Assembly: GCF_001422485.1 (NCBI RefSeq)
Contig: NZ_LMNF01000001.1
Coordinates: 1,603,498-1,667,497 of the forward strand
Direction of reading: 5' to 3'
Origin: Agreia sp. Leaf283
Lineage (GTDB): Bacteria > Actinomycetota > Actinomycetes > Actinomycetales > Microbacteriaceae
Length of the DNA: 64,000 bases
Shown here: positions 27,412-36,483 of the stretch, piece after piece
How positions within the stretch are numbered: the stretch's first letter is position 1
Layout: every line of letters begins with the position of its first letter
Position numbers and translations under genes: made by a program
Notes under the pieces: generated by a model
Database searches by the model: none
What the model was told of the DNA's origin: nothing
What the model saw: the letters and a program-made list of their open reading frames with translations, nothing else

Positions 27412-29454
27412 CTACACGTGCGCGCTCGGGCGCGACCGTCCCTCCGAACGGCTTCGACCGCGGAAACGCAGGCTGATGAGAACCGCGCCGGCCAGCAGTG
27501 CACCGAGCGCGCCGAGCGGAGCAACTGGGGGCAGCGCCACTCCGGTGGCCGCGAGGGCTTTCGTCGTGTCGGAAGTAACGCCCCCGGCTACGGGGGTGCC
27601 TGCGGCAGACGTGGTGTTGACCAAGTGCACGGCGCCGTCGCGAAGCACAACGCTTGGCGTGTAGCCTGCGGGCAGACCTTCGAAGCTGAACGACGAGAGG
27701 TCGATGTTCGACGCGGAGCCCGTGTAGGTGGCGATCAGCTGGTCGTCGGCGGGTACGAAACCGTTCGCGAAGCTGGTTCGCACCACTCCCTCGACGGCCA
27801 GGTCGCCTGCGATCTGCGTTGCGGGGGCCGACGAGTCGATACTCAGATCCAGCTCGCCGCCGGCGAGGACGGCGAGGTTGCCGCCGATGACGAGCGGTGC
27901 CGCTGCGCTCTCAGACAGGATGCCGTCGGCAACGCTGATCGAGCCGGTGCCGAACGCGGTCGGTGACGTGGCCGCGAGCCGGCCTCCGTCGACGATCGTG
28001 CCTCCGAGGTACGAGTTGTCGCCAGTGAGGGTCAGGATGCCCGTTCCCTGCTTGGTCAGGGACCCCGCGCCGTCGATGTCGTTGCGCCAGCTGTCGGCAC
28101 TGCTGAAGCCTCCGTCGGCAGCGTTCATGGTGACCGTCACGTCGGTGGAGAAGGCGCTGTAGCCATCCGCTGCGGCGAAGAGATTCAGCCGGCCCCACCC
28201 CTCGGAATCATCCAGCAGTGCGTAGCCCGAGGGCAGCGCGGTGGACTGAAGCACCCACCGGCGCTGGTCCGCGTCGAGGTAGGGCTGCCTCGTCTCGAGC
28301 AACGCCTCGGCACCCTTCGGCACGACGGCCGACGCGGTGGTGTCACCCACCCGGGGCAGACCATAGGTGAGGCGCTGCTCGTAGAGCTTCTCGTTGCTGC
28401 CCCGGTCGGCGAACGCGTCGCTGCCCGTCGGGGTGGTGGCGAACAGGGCGGCGGCGTTCGCGCGCGCGCTCTGCTTGAGAGTTGCGTTGGCGGGGTCGTT
28501 GAGGGCGGCCGCGGCCACGGCGGTCGACATGATGCGGCCGCCGATCACGTCGCCGGGAGAGTGCATGCCGGCGACGATGCGACTGTTGCCGATCTCCGAC
28601 GCGCTGGTCAGGATCTGCTGGAACCGCTCCGGCGCCGCATATGCGAGCGCGTAGCTGGCCAGGTATCCCGCGTTGGTGTGTCCGCTCGGGTAGCCGCCAT
28701 CCGACTGCCATTCGGCATCCGTCTTCTCGGCGGGAACCAGCGACGGCAGAACCTCGACACTGTCGCTCCAGCGGAACGGGCGGGCGTAGTTGTAGAAGGC
28801 CTTCGAGGGGTTCGTCGACGCCGAACTGTTGCGGAACTGATTGACCAGGTCGACCATGGGGCCGTAGGTGGTGCCCGAGTCTGCCCAGGCACCATTCGAG
28901 TTGCCCGCGTCGTCGTACTTGACCGTGGTCGCGTCGGCAGGGACCTGGTCGGGGATCGTGGTTCCCGCGTTGGTGCCCGCGCGGAAAGCGTCGGCATACG
29001 GGCCGAGTCCATCGATGGCCGAATAGTTCTGATTTCGACGATCGATCAGATAGGCCTCGGTGGACTGCTCGGCTGTGCGCGACTGGGTGATTCCTGCAGC
29101 CGTGGCGATGTTCGCGTCAAGTACCGTCTGATTCTTGATGGTGCCCACGCTGGAGGGGATGAACTTTCCGTTCGCATCGAACTGCGCCGTGGGATTCGCA
29201 TCGGGCACCCAGTAGTCGAGCATCGGAGAGAGGAGACCGATCGCCACGTTGCTCTCCGGTGTGTTGTTGGCCGTGGTGTTGCTCGCCGCCGCGTCGACGT
29301 AGAAGCGTCCCCAGGCATCCGGCTGCGCGACGATGGAGTCGGTCGGCGCGGCCTGCGCGGGTGCGGCGATACCGCAGGTCACGGTCGCGGCGAGAGCCGC
29401 CGCAATGGCGACGCGGATGCGACGGGTACGGCGGGCGGGAGACGGTGCATTCAT
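27412..29454 (-). CDS. Secreted PAP2-family phosphatase with an LAXTG wall-sorting tail
   Basis: This 680-residue exported protein has a signal peptide ending AAPAQA near residue 34. The PAP2 motifs are KAFYNYARPFRW, GYPSGHTNAGY and SRIVAGMHSPGD, giving a vanadium-haloperoxidase-type acid phosphatase core. About 100 residues follow of an autotransporter-like beta repeat (GSLTKQGTGILTLTGDNSYL). The end is LAATG at 634-638, a hydrophobic helix and an Arg-rich tail, a class E sortase signal. I chose ATG 29454 because it immediately precedes the signal peptide. The substrate is unknown. Confidence 0.88.
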   Translation of the reverse strand: MNAPSPARRTRRIRVAIAAALAATVTCGIAAPAQAAPTDSIVAQPDAWGRFYVDAAASNTTANNTPESNVAIGLLSPMLDYWVPDANPTAQFDANGKFIPSSVGTIKNQTVLDANIATAAGITQSRTAEQSTEAYLIDRRNQNYSAIDGLGPYADAFRAGTNAGTTIPDQVPADATTVKYDDAGNSNGAWADSGTTYGPMVDLVNQFRNSSASTNPSKAFYNYARPFRWSDSVEVLPSLVPAEKTDAEWQSDGGYPSGHTNAGYLASYALAYAAPERFQQILTSASEIGNSRIVAGMHSPGDVIGGRIMSTAVAAAALNDPANATLKQSARANAAALFATTPTGSDAFADRGSNEKLYEQRLTYGLPRVGDTTASAVVPKGAEALLETRQPYLDADQRRWVLQSTALPSGYALLDDSEGWGRLNLFAAADGYSAFSTDVTVTMNAADGGFSSADSWRNDIDGAGSLTKQGTGILTLTGDNSYLGGTIVDGGRLAATSPTAFGTGSISVADGILSESAAAPLVIGGNLAVLAGGELDLSIDSSAPATQIAGDLAVEGVVRTSFANGFVPADDQLIATYTGSASNIDLSSFSFEGLPAGYTPSVVLRDGAVHLVNTTSAAGTPVAGGVTSDTTKALAATGVALPPVAPLGALGALLAGAVLISLRFRGRSRSEGRSRPSAHV

Positions 29455-29576
29455 CGGGTAGGGCTCCAGGGAAACTCGTTGCCCGTGCCAGCACACGAGT
29501 CTGCATCAGTGAAACCCAGCAGGGTTAAGGCGATAGGGACCGCAGGTGAACAACTCGCGCGTTCATCTACGCCGTC

Positions 29577-29582
29577 TAGCAT
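29577..29582 (+). promoter_or_regulatory. Leaderless -10 box (TAGCAT)
   Basis: TAGCAT is six bases before ATG 29589 of the carboxylesterase gene. Confidence 0.55.
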
Positions 29583-29588
29583 CGAAGG

Positions 29589-31136
29589 ATGCTCGAGCGA
29601 AACGCACCACAGAACCTCGACGTACGGGTTGCTCAGGGAATCGTGCGGGGCGTTCGCGAACGAGGCGTCGAGGCCTGGCGGAACCTTCCCTATGCCGAGG
29701 CGCCGACAGGGAGCCTCCGTTTCCGGGCTCCGAGGCCTCCCGCGGCCTGGGTCGGCGTGCGCGATGCATCGGAATTCGGCCCGGTGCCCTGGCAGTCATT
29801 GCAGGGTCACTTCGTCGGCGCGTCGAAGAAGCAGGCGATGAGTGAGGACTGTCTGACGCTCAATGTGCTTCGGCCTGCCCACGCCGCCGGGGACGGCTTG
29901 CCCGTGATGCTCTTCATCCACGGCGGGGCGTACGCGGTCGGCTCCAGTGCCGAGTACCCCCGCAACGGCGAGGCTCTGGTGCGAGACGGCGGCATCGTCT
30001 ACGTGAGCATCAACTACAGGCTCAGTGCGCTCGGCTACCTCGACTTCACGCGCTTCTCGACGCCCGAGCGCTCCTTCGACTCGAACCTCGGACTGCGCGA
30101 CCAGGTGGCAGCGCTCGAGTGGGTGCGCGACAACATCGCCGCCTTCGGCGGAGATCCGAACAACGTCACGGTGTTCGGCGAGTCTGCCGGCGGCAACGCG
30201 GTCACCACCCTGATGGCCACGCCGGCAGCGCATGGACTCTTTGCGAAGGCCATCGCCCAGAGCGCGCCGACGAACGCCATCTATCCCCCGGAACAGACCC
30301 ATCGGTGGGCGGATGAGTTCGTGGCTTTCCTCGCCGACCGCATCGAACCGGGCGGCGTCGAGAGCACTTCCGTCGACGACGCCGGTGAACTGCTTGTACG
30401 GGCCGACGCATCCGATCTGGTCGAGGCCGCCGTGGCCCTCACCCTTCTTGCACCCGACCGCGACCCCGGCACCATCGCGCTGTGCCCCGTGATTGACGGC
30501 GACTTTCTGCCCGAGCGCCCCCTCGACGCGTTCAAGTTCGGGCGCGCCGCGCGCATCCCGCTGATCATCGGCACGAACGACCGCGAGGGGTCGCTGTTCA
30601 CCGGTCGGCTCGACATTCTGGCCACCACGCCCACGCGCATCCGGGCGATCTTCTCGCGCACGAAGAAGAAGGCCCGCAAGGCGATCAAGGCGGAGTATCC
30701 CGGGCTGCCGGCGAAGCGCCCGGCCGCTGACTTCGCGGGGGACTACGCGTTCTGGTACCCCACGGTGAAGGTGGCCGAGCGCCACTCGAGGTTCGCCCCG
30801 GTGCACTTCTACCGCTTCGATATCGCGCCGCGCCTGGTGCGTCAGCTCGGCTTCGATGCGACGCACGGGCTGGAGCTGTTCGCGTTGTTCGACCGCATGA
30901 ACGGCTGGTTCGGGCGCGCGATGGGCGCGTTGGGCGGCCGGCGCGCGTTCATGCGCACGGGCGACCGGATGCGACGCCACTGGATCGAGTTCGCCCACAG
31001 CGGGCGGGTACCCGGCTGGCCCGCCTACGACGAGCAGACGCGCAGCACCATGATCTTCGACGAGGTCGACCGGGTCGAAGACGACCCTCGCGGCGCCCGC
31101 CGGGTGGCATGGCAGGCTTTCGTGCCCCACGTGTGA
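29589..31136 (+). CDS. Carboxylesterase type B
   Basis: This 515-residue alpha/beta hydrolase belongs to the cholinesterase/carboxylesterase-B family. AWRNLPYAEAPTGSLRFRAP is the family's N-terminal signature and SEDCLTLNVLRP follows. MLFIHGGAYAVGS gives the oxyanion hole and VTVFGESAGGNAV the nucleophile. The acid probably lies in the GTNDREGSLF region and the His in the ATHGLELFALF region. There is no signal peptide, so it is likely cytosolic. Substrates cannot be inferred. Confidence 0.92.
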   Translation: MLERNAPQNLDVRVAQGIVRGVRERGVEAWRNLPYAEAPTGSLRFRAPRPPAAWVGVRDASEFGPVPWQSLQGHFVGASKKQAMSEDCLTLNVLRPAHAAGDGLPVMLFIHGGAYAVGSSAEYPRNGEALVRDGGIVYVSINYRLSALGYLDFTRFSTPERSFDSNLGLRDQVAALEWVRDNIAAFGGDPNNVTVFGESAGGNAVTTLMATPAAHGLFAKAIAQSAPTNAIYPPEQTHRWADEFVAFLADRIEPGGVESTSVDDAGELLVRADASDLVEAAVALTLLAPDRDPGTIALCPVIDGDFLPERPLDAFKFGRAARIPLIIGTNDREGSLFTGRLDILATTPTRIRAIFSRTKKKARKAIKAEYPGLPAKRPAADFAGDYAFWYPTVKVAERHSRFAPVHFYRFDIAPRLVRQLGFDATHGLELFALFDRMNGWFGRAMGALGGRRAFMRTGDRMRRHWIEFAHSGRVPGWPAYDEQTRSTMIFDEVDRVEDDPRGARRVAWQAFVPHV

Positions 31137-31167
31137 GCCTGCGCCGGTCGAGTGGCCGGGCTGTGCG

Positions 31168-31267
31168 CCGGCCGAGTAGCGAGGAACGAGCATATCGAGA
31201 CCACCCCGGTCGAGTTGTCGGGACATGCGCCGGTCGAGTAGCGAGGAACGAGCGTATCGAGACCACC
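31168..31267 (+). repeat. Dispersed repeat B, two direct copies
   Basis: Copies 31168-31205 and 31231-31267 share the core GTAGCGAGGAACGAGC(A/G)TAT, then CGAGACCACC. Related partial pieces (GGTCGAGTGG, GGTCGAGTTG) lie between and before them. They are intergenic, downstream of the carboxylesterase. Other copies occur at 31511, 38018, 39104, 40488 and 48582. Confidence 0.8.
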
Positions 31268-31315
31268 CGCTGGCGCGCGGACGACGCTGCGCGGCACTGA
31301 GACGGCGCAGAGGGC

Positions 31316-31444
31316 GGCTTCCATCAGACGAATCCCACCATGTGCGACATCTCAACACCACCGTCCCCTGGGTGCCCATGGTGAGGTGGCGCAGGTGGTG
31401 GCTTCTTGCGTCCGAATCCCGCCATGTGTGACATCTCGACACCA
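31316..31444. repeat. Imperfect direct repeat, offset 84 bp
   Basis: Bases 31316-31360 recur at 31400-31444 with scattered substitutions; the best-conserved core is CCATGTGCGACATCTCAACA against the CCATGTGTGACATCTCGACA form. Between the copies lies unrelated sequence. The whole stretch 31137-31563 holds no convincing gene, only repeats. Confidence 0.65.
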
Positions 31445-31510
31445 AGCGACGTCTTATCGGTGCGAGCGGGGCAGGCGCGCCGACTCCGTACGCCAGCCAC
31501 CCTCCACTGC

Positions 31511-31547
31511 GTCGGTCGAGCAGCGAGGAACGAGCGTGTCGAGACCC
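31511..31547 (+). repeat. Dispersed repeat B, single copy
   Basis: This copy (GCAGCGAGGAACGAGCGTGT core) ends 16 bases before the radA stop. It carries a few substitutions from the other copies. Confidence 0.75.
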
Positions 31548-31563
31548 CGTCGCTGCGACCAGG

Positions 31564-33033
31564 TCAGTCGTCGTCGCGGTCTGTCTCGACGAGGCGCAGT
31601 GGGTTGGCCGGAGGCGGCACGATCAGCCCGCGCCGCGCAGGGCCCTTCTGCACCGGGAACGAGCCGGTAGAGGGATGCGCCGGGCTGACCCGCGAACCGG
31701 CGGCGGGCTGCTTGTCGAAGGCCACGCGGAATGCGCGACGGATCTGCGTCTCGTCGGGGCCGAGGATGTCGGTGAAGCCGAGCCTGCGGGCCTCGGTGAC
31801 GCGGATGCTCGAGGAGGCGACGGGTCGCACCTCGCCCGCGAGGCTGATCTCGCCGAAGGCCGCGAAGGTGTGGGGCAGCGGAAGGTCGCTGTTGGCACTG
31901 GCGATCGCGAGGGCGATGGCCAGGTCGGCCGAGGGGTCGATGAGACGCACACCGCCGACGGTCGAGACGTAGACGTCGCGGTCGCCCAGCGGAATATTGA
32001 GCCGCCGTTCGAGCACGGCCAGCAGCATGGCGACCCGCGAGCCGTCGACCCCGTTCGTGACTCGCCGAGGGTTGGGTGCGGTGGTCTTGACGACGAGGGC
32101 CTGGATCTCGACGGGCATCGCGCGACGGCCGTCGAGGGCGACGGTGACACAGGTGCCGCTGACGGCCTCGCCACTGCGGCTGAGGAACAGGCCGCTGGGG
32201 TCGGGCACCTCGGCGATGCCCTCGGAGGTCATCTCGAAGCAGCCGACCTCGTCGGTGGGGCCGTAGCGATTCTTGAGGGCGCGCACGAAGCGCAGGCTGG
32301 TGTGGCGGTCGCCTTCGAACTGGCAGACGACGTCGACCAGGTGCTCGAGAACGCGCGGGCCCGCGATGGAGCCGTCTTTGGTGACGTGGCCCACCAGGAT
32401 GACCGGGAGCGACCGCTCTTTCGCGACGCGGATGAGGGCCGACGCCACCTCGCGCACCTGTGTTGGGCTGCCGGCCGCGCTGTCGATGGAGTTACTGGCC
32501 ACGGTCTGCACGGAGTCGACGATGACGAGGTGCGGCTGCACGGCGTCGATCTGGCCGAGCACCGTCGACAGGTCTGTCTCGGCGGCGAGCATAAGCGTGG
32601 GGGAGAGGGAGTGGGTGCGCTCGGCGCGCAGCTTGACCTGGCTGACCGATTCTTCGGCGCTCACGTAGAGCACGCGCAGGTGGTCTTCGGCCGCCTTGGC
32701 TGCGACCTCGAGCAGAAGGGTCGACTTGCCGACGCCCGGCTCACCCGAGAGAAGGATCGTGGCACCGGGAACCAGGCCGCCGCCGAGCACCCGGTCGAAC
32801 TCGTGGATGCCCGTGGCCCAGTGACTGGCGGCCTCGGTGGAGATCTCGGTGATGGGCTGGGCGATGCGGGTCTCGCTGAGCTTCGCCGCCTTCACCGTGC
32901 GGGCGATGCCCTCGTTCTCGGCGCTCGACACGACGGTGCCCCAGGCCTGGCACTCGCCGCAGCGCCCGACCCACTTGACGCTCTGCCAGCCGCACTCGGT
33001 GCAGCGGTAAGCGTTCGGGGTCTTGGAAGCCAT
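31564..33033 (-). CDS. radA: DNA repair protein RadA
   Basis: This 489-residue branch-migration helicase acts in recombinational repair. It has an N-terminal C4 zinc finger (Cys11, Cys14, Cys25, Cys28; YRCTECGW and GRCGECQAW) and a RecA-like core with Walker A GEPGVGKST. The RadA-specific KNRYG motif lies in RALKNRYGPTDE. The C-terminal Lon-protease-like domain ends near residue 450. Length and order are canonical. Its gene-end neighbourhood contains a repeat B copy. Confidence 0.97.
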   Translation of the reverse strand: MASKTPNAYRCTECGWQSVKWVGRCGECQAWGTVVSSAENEGIARTVKAAKLSETRIAQPITEISTEAASHWATGIHEFDRVLGGGLVPGATILLSGEPGVGKSTLLLEVAAKAAEDHLRVLYVSAEESVSQVKLRAERTHSLSPTLMLAAETDLSTVLGQIDAVQPHLVIVDSVQTVASNSIDSAAGSPTQVREVASALIRVAKERSLPVILVGHVTKDGSIAGPRVLEHLVDVVCQFEGDRHTSLRFVRALKNRYGPTDEVGCFEMTSEGIAEVPDPSGLFLSRSGEAVSGTCVTVALDGRRAMPVEIQALVVKTTAPNPRRVTNGVDGSRVAMLLAVLERRLNIPLGDRDVYVSTVGGVRLIDPSADLAIALAIASANSDLPLPHTFAAFGEISLAGEVRPVASSSIRVTEARRLGFTDILGPDETQIRRAFRVAFDKQPAAGSRVSPAHPSTGSFPVQKGPARRGLIVPPPANPLRLVETDRDDD

Positions 33034-33100
33034 GCCTCCACGATAGACGCGACCGACGACATCCGGTCACCGCCTGTGGAGAGTGGTAGGAACGGCGGCT

Positions 33101-33880
33101 CTAGGCCTCGGGGTCTTCGCCCCAGCCGTCGTCGTTGCGGCCCTTCGCGGCGAGGGCGGCGGCGCGCTCTGCCAGGCGCTGGCGCACCTCGGCCTGGGCC
33201 TCTTCGACGAGCTTGGGGTCGAGCGGAGCGTTCACGTTGTGCGGGTTGCCGTGGTACTTCTCGATGTAGGCGTCGAGCTCGGGGCCGGAAGTCCACGAGG
33301 TGATGAGGCAGTAGCGCGGCTCGGGGCCCTTGTGCCAGACGGCGTGCCAGAAGCGCTGCGTGTCGACGATGAGCTGGGCTCCCGCGGGCAGCGCGATGCG
33401 CACCTCGGTGTCGGGGTCGAAGCGGTTCTCGCGCAGGATCATGAACGACTCGGCGTCGTCGGAGAGGTTGAAGAAGCCGCGAACGATCCAGCCGGTGCCG
33501 TCGGGGTTGAGGCGGTTGTTGTCGTCTTGATGCAGGTTGTAGAGCGCGTTCGCGTAGGTGTTGGGCTGCAACTCGATCACGCGGCAGCGGCCGATGTTGG
33601 CTCCGGGCTCCTCGGCGCGGGCCTTCAGGATGGGCGCGTGCTCGACATTGGCCTGAACCCAGACGCCGTCTTTGTCGGTGCGCGGGGGCGTGTGGTTCCA
33701 GAATCCGTTGCACTCCATCTCGCCGAAAGCGGAGGCCAGAGGGGCGAAACGGGTCACTCCGGAGGACTTCCAGTCGACGTACTCGAGGTCGAGCCACTCC
33801 TGCGGATCGGCGGCCTGGTCGTAGCGGTCGAGAACCACGTAGCCGGTCTCTTCGAATGCTGCGGAGCGGATGTAGCTCAT
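33101..33880 (-). CDS. Putative 2OG-Fe(II)-dependent oxygenase-like protein
   Basis: This 259-residue protein has no signal peptide. NLHQDDNN (His-x-Asp) near residue 115, then FWHAVWHKGPEPRYCLITSW near 177-196 with a distal His and Arg, reproduce the HxD...H...R layout of the double-stranded beta-helix oxygenases. GWIVRGFFNLSDD and VRIALPAGAQLIVDTQ fit cupin strands. The substrate is unknown. The last 40 residues are a charged helix. The call is from motif spacing and could be wrong. Confidence 0.6.
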   Translation of the reverse strand: MSYIRSAAFEETGYVVLDRYDQAADPQEWLDLEYVDWKSSGVTRFAPLASAFGEMECNGFWNHTPPRTDKDGVWVQANVEHAPILKARAEEPGANIGRCRVIELQPNTYANALYNLHQDDNNRLNPDGTGWIVRGFFNLSDDAESFMILRENRFDPDTEVRIALPAGAQLIVDTQRFWHAVWHKGPEPRYCLITSWTSGPELDAYIEKYHGNPHNVNAPLDPKLVEEAQAEVRQRLAERAAALAAKGRNDDGWGEDPEA

Positions 33881-34070
33881 AGAACCAGGACCCTTTCAGT
33901 GGGAGGGCGCGCGGGTTTTGTCGCGCCCAACTAAGGCAAGGCTAACACCTCGGATGCGCCGGATTTCGGCCCAAAAAGGCTCGATTGGGCGGCATCCGCG
34001 AGATTCCGGGCTTCGATTTCTACACGCTGTAGATTCGCGCGAACCTCTGGTCTGCATTACACTCGTCCCC

Positions 34071-34160
34071 GGTACCGTGTCCGAGCGGCCGAAGGTGCAA
34101 CTCTCGAAAAGTTGTGTGCTTGAAAGAGCACCGTGGGTTCAAATCCCACCGGTACCGCCA
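34071..34160 (+). tRNA. tRNA-Ser (CGA)
   Basis: Acceptor arm GGTACCG pairs with CGGTACC, followed by discriminator G and encoded CCA (34158-34160). The anticodon stem CAACT/AGTTG encloses CTCGAAA, so the anticodon is CGA at 34105-34107, reading UCG. A long variable arm (GTGCTTGAAAGAGCAC) and the T-loop GGTTCAAAT confirm a class II serine tRNA. TACACT at 34058-34063 is a plausible -10 box placing the start right at the tRNA 5' end. Confidence 0.97.
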
Positions 34161-34165
34161 CGATC

Positions 34166-34209
34166 AAACCCCCTGCTTCTCCTTGCTCAGCGAGGAAGTC
34201 AGGGGGTTT
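34166..34209 (+). terminator. Terminator after tRNA-Ser
   Basis: AAACCCCCTG at 34166-34175 pairs perfectly with CAGGGGGTTT at 34200-34209. A weaker inner stem (CTTC/GAAG) extends it. TTTCGTCGTTT follows. It lies five bases after the CCA end. Confidence 0.85.
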
Positions 34210-34305
34210 CGTCGTTTCCGGCTGCGAATGTCGATGAGTGGCCGAGCGCCATCTCGGCCAGAATGACCTGAAACGCATTCCCGCACCAGCCCCCGGAGGC
34301 ACACC

Positions 34306-36369
34306 GTGACCACATCGGTCCGATCCGTCATCACGCGGATCCCCGCGACCCTCATCCTTGCCGCCATCGTGCTCGCCATCGGGGTCATCGGCCAGGGCCT
34401 CTGGGTGCCCACGCCGCAGCAGCCGTGGTGGGAGGCCGTCGCCTACGGCCTCCCCGCGCTGCAAGAGGGCCGGTGGTGGACGCCGTTCACGGGCACCTTC
34501 TTCGTGATCACCCCGTGGACCTACGCGATCGCGATCGCGGGCTTCGTCTTCGTCGGCCTGCTCGAATGGCGCCGGGGATCCAAGGTCGCGATGACCTACT
34601 TCTGGGTCGGCCAGATCGTCGCGGTCCTCGCCACTGCGGCGTTCCTCTGGGCAGCCAGCCTGCTTCCGTGGCCCTGGGCCATCGAACTCGCCGGAATGCT
34701 GGATGCCGGCCCATCCGGTGGCACCATGGCGTGCTTCGCCGCCTGCGTCAGTCTGTTCCCGTCGCCGTGGCGCCAGCGCGGCTGGCTCATCGTCGTCGGC
34801 TACGCGGCCATCGGCGTGCTGTTCCTCGGCACGCTCGCCGATCTGGAGCACGCGTTCGCGGTGATCCTGGTGCTCGCCGTCGACAGGTCGTTTCACATCA
34901 AGCGGGCGAGCCTCCGCGAGCGGCGACTCCTGGCCTTCGCCGGGGGCCTCGCGCTCGGGGTCATCCAGATTCTGACCCTGCTGGTGCCGACCAACGGGCC
35001 CTTCGGCCCGACCGCCCCCGGAGACGGCCCCTTGCTGGAGGCCATCCTCGACGCCGTAGTTATTTTGCTCGTGGCCAACGGTCTGCGTCTCGGGCGACGC
35101 TGGGCCTGGGTTCTGACGATCATCTGGGCGCTCGTGAACCTCGCCGTCGCCGGGCTCTACCTCACCTTGTCAATCGTGGTGGATCCCATCGATCTGCCGC
35201 TGGGCCTGGGAGACATCGACGTCTTCCTCGCTACAGCCGTGATCTGGGCCGCTTTCCTCCTCTACCTCATCGCGACACGCCACTCCTTCGGGTCCCGCCG
35301 CAAACGTCCGCTCGGCTCCGGCGAGGAGCGGCACGGGCAAGGCGCTCCGACGGCCGACGACGCCCGGCAGATCATCACGCAGTACGGCGGCGGCAGCTTG
35401 TCGTGGATGACGACCTGGGAGGGCATGGAGTACTTCCGCACCGAGAAGGGGCTCATCCCGTACCAGAAGCATGTCGGTGTGGCGCTCGTGCTGGCTGACC
35501 CGCTGGGACCGGAATCGGCGGCTGCAGCGAGCGTCGCCGAGTTCGTGAGCGCGGCTGAGCGCGACTCCCTGATCCCGTGTTTCTTCAGCTCGAGCCAGCA
35601 CACCCGCGACAGCCTTCCCGAGGGTTGGCGTGACCTGATCATCGCCGATGACACGATCGTCGATCTCCCCGGCCTGGCCTTCACGGGCAAGCCCTGGCAG
35701 CACGTCAGAACGGCGATCAACAAGGCCGACCGTGAGGGCATCACGTTTCGCATGACCACGCTGGCGGAGGAGACGTGGGGGATTCGTCAGCAGTTGCGCG
35801 CCATTTCCGAGTCGTGGGTGGGCGACAAGGATCTGCCCGAGATGCGATTCACGTTGGGCACCCTGCAGGAGGCGGAGGACCCCGAGGTGCGACTCGCCCT
35901 CGCCGTATCGCCGAACGGAGACGTCGACGGCTTCCTGAGCTGGCTGCCGATCTACGGGCCCGACGGAACGCACACCGGCTGGACCCTCGATCTCATGCGA
36001 CGGCGCGACGGTGGTTTCGGCGCGGTCATGGAGTTTCTGATCGGATCGTCGGCGCGCACCTTCGCCGAGGAGGGCGCGTTGATCGCCTCGCTCTCGGGCG
36101 CACCTCTGGCTCATCAGGCAACGGATGACGAGGGCACGATCGCGCACTTGCTCGGCCAACTCAGCGGCATCCTCGAACCCGTCTACGGATTCTCGTCGCT
36201 GCACCGGTTTAAGCAGAAGTTCAATCCGCGCACCGAGCCGATCTATCTCCTCTACCGCGACGAGGGCGACCTCACCCGCATCAGCGCCGCGCTGACCCGC
36301 GCGTTCCTGCCCGATGCCACCCTGCGCCAGTTCGCGGGCGCCGGCATCGACATGCTCCGTCGCGAGTGA
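34306..36369 (+). CDS. Rhomboid-like / DUF2156 membrane protein (lipid aminoacyltransferase-like)
   Basis: The 687 residues have about nine membrane helices in residues 1-330. These are rhomboid-like, with DAGPSGGTMACFAAC near 137-151. A cytosolic DUF2156 domain follows at about 345-680 (the MprF/LPG-synthase C-terminal GNAT fold). It contains QYGGGSLSWMTTWEGMEYF, GLIPYQKHVGVALVLADP, LSGAPLA and FNPRTEPIYLLYRD. MprF-like enzymes transfer Lys or Ala from aminoacyl-tRNA to phosphatidylglycerol. The next, convergent gene is an AlaRS fragment, so alanyl-lipid synthesis is an attractive inference. GTG 34306 has GGAGG at 34295-34299. Confidence 0.85.
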   Translation: MTTSVRSVITRIPATLILAAIVLAIGVIGQGLWVPTPQQPWWEAVAYGLPALQEGRWWTPFTGTFFVITPWTYAIAIAGFVFVGLLEWRRGSKVAMTYFWVGQIVAVLATAAFLWAASLLPWPWAIELAGMLDAGPSGGTMACFAACVSLFPSPWRQRGWLIVVGYAAIGVLFLGTLADLEHAFAVILVLAVDRSFHIKRASLRERRLLAFAGGLALGVIQILTLLVPTNGPFGPTAPGDGPLLEAILDAVVILLVANGLRLGRRWAWVLTIIWALVNLAVAGLYLTLSIVVDPIDLPLGLGDIDVFLATAVIWAAFLLYLIATRHSFGSRRKRPLGSGEERHGQGAPTADDARQIITQYGGGSLSWMTTWEGMEYFRTEKGLIPYQKHVGVALVLADPLGPESAAAASVAEFVSAAERDSLIPCFFSSSQHTRDSLPEGWRDLIIADDTIVDLPGLAFTGKPWQHVRTAINKADREGITFRMTTLAEETWGIRQQLRAISESWVGDKDLPEMRFTLGTLQEAEDPEVRLALAVSPNGDVDGFLSWLPIYGPDGTHTGWTLDLMRRRDGGFGAVMEFLIGSSARTFAEEGALIASLSGAPLAHQATDDEGTIAHLLGQLSGILEPVYGFSSLHRFKQKFNPRTEPIYLLYRDEGDLTRISAALTRAFLPDATLRQFAGAGIDMLRRE

Positions 36370-36483
36370 CCGGATGCGGCAGGGCCGCACGGTTGGGCCG
36401 GCAGGCGGCCGGGCGCCGGTCCGGCACGCGGCCAGTGTCAGACGGTCGCGCCGTCGCGCTTTCGGCCGACGCGTGCCCGCAGG

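Noticed and set aside
33930-33950. Possible iron box (CTAAGGCAAGGCTAACAC) before the 2OG-oxygenase-like gene
   Set aside because: Only about 12 of 19 positions fit the DtxR consensus and the halves are unequal; too weak to list.
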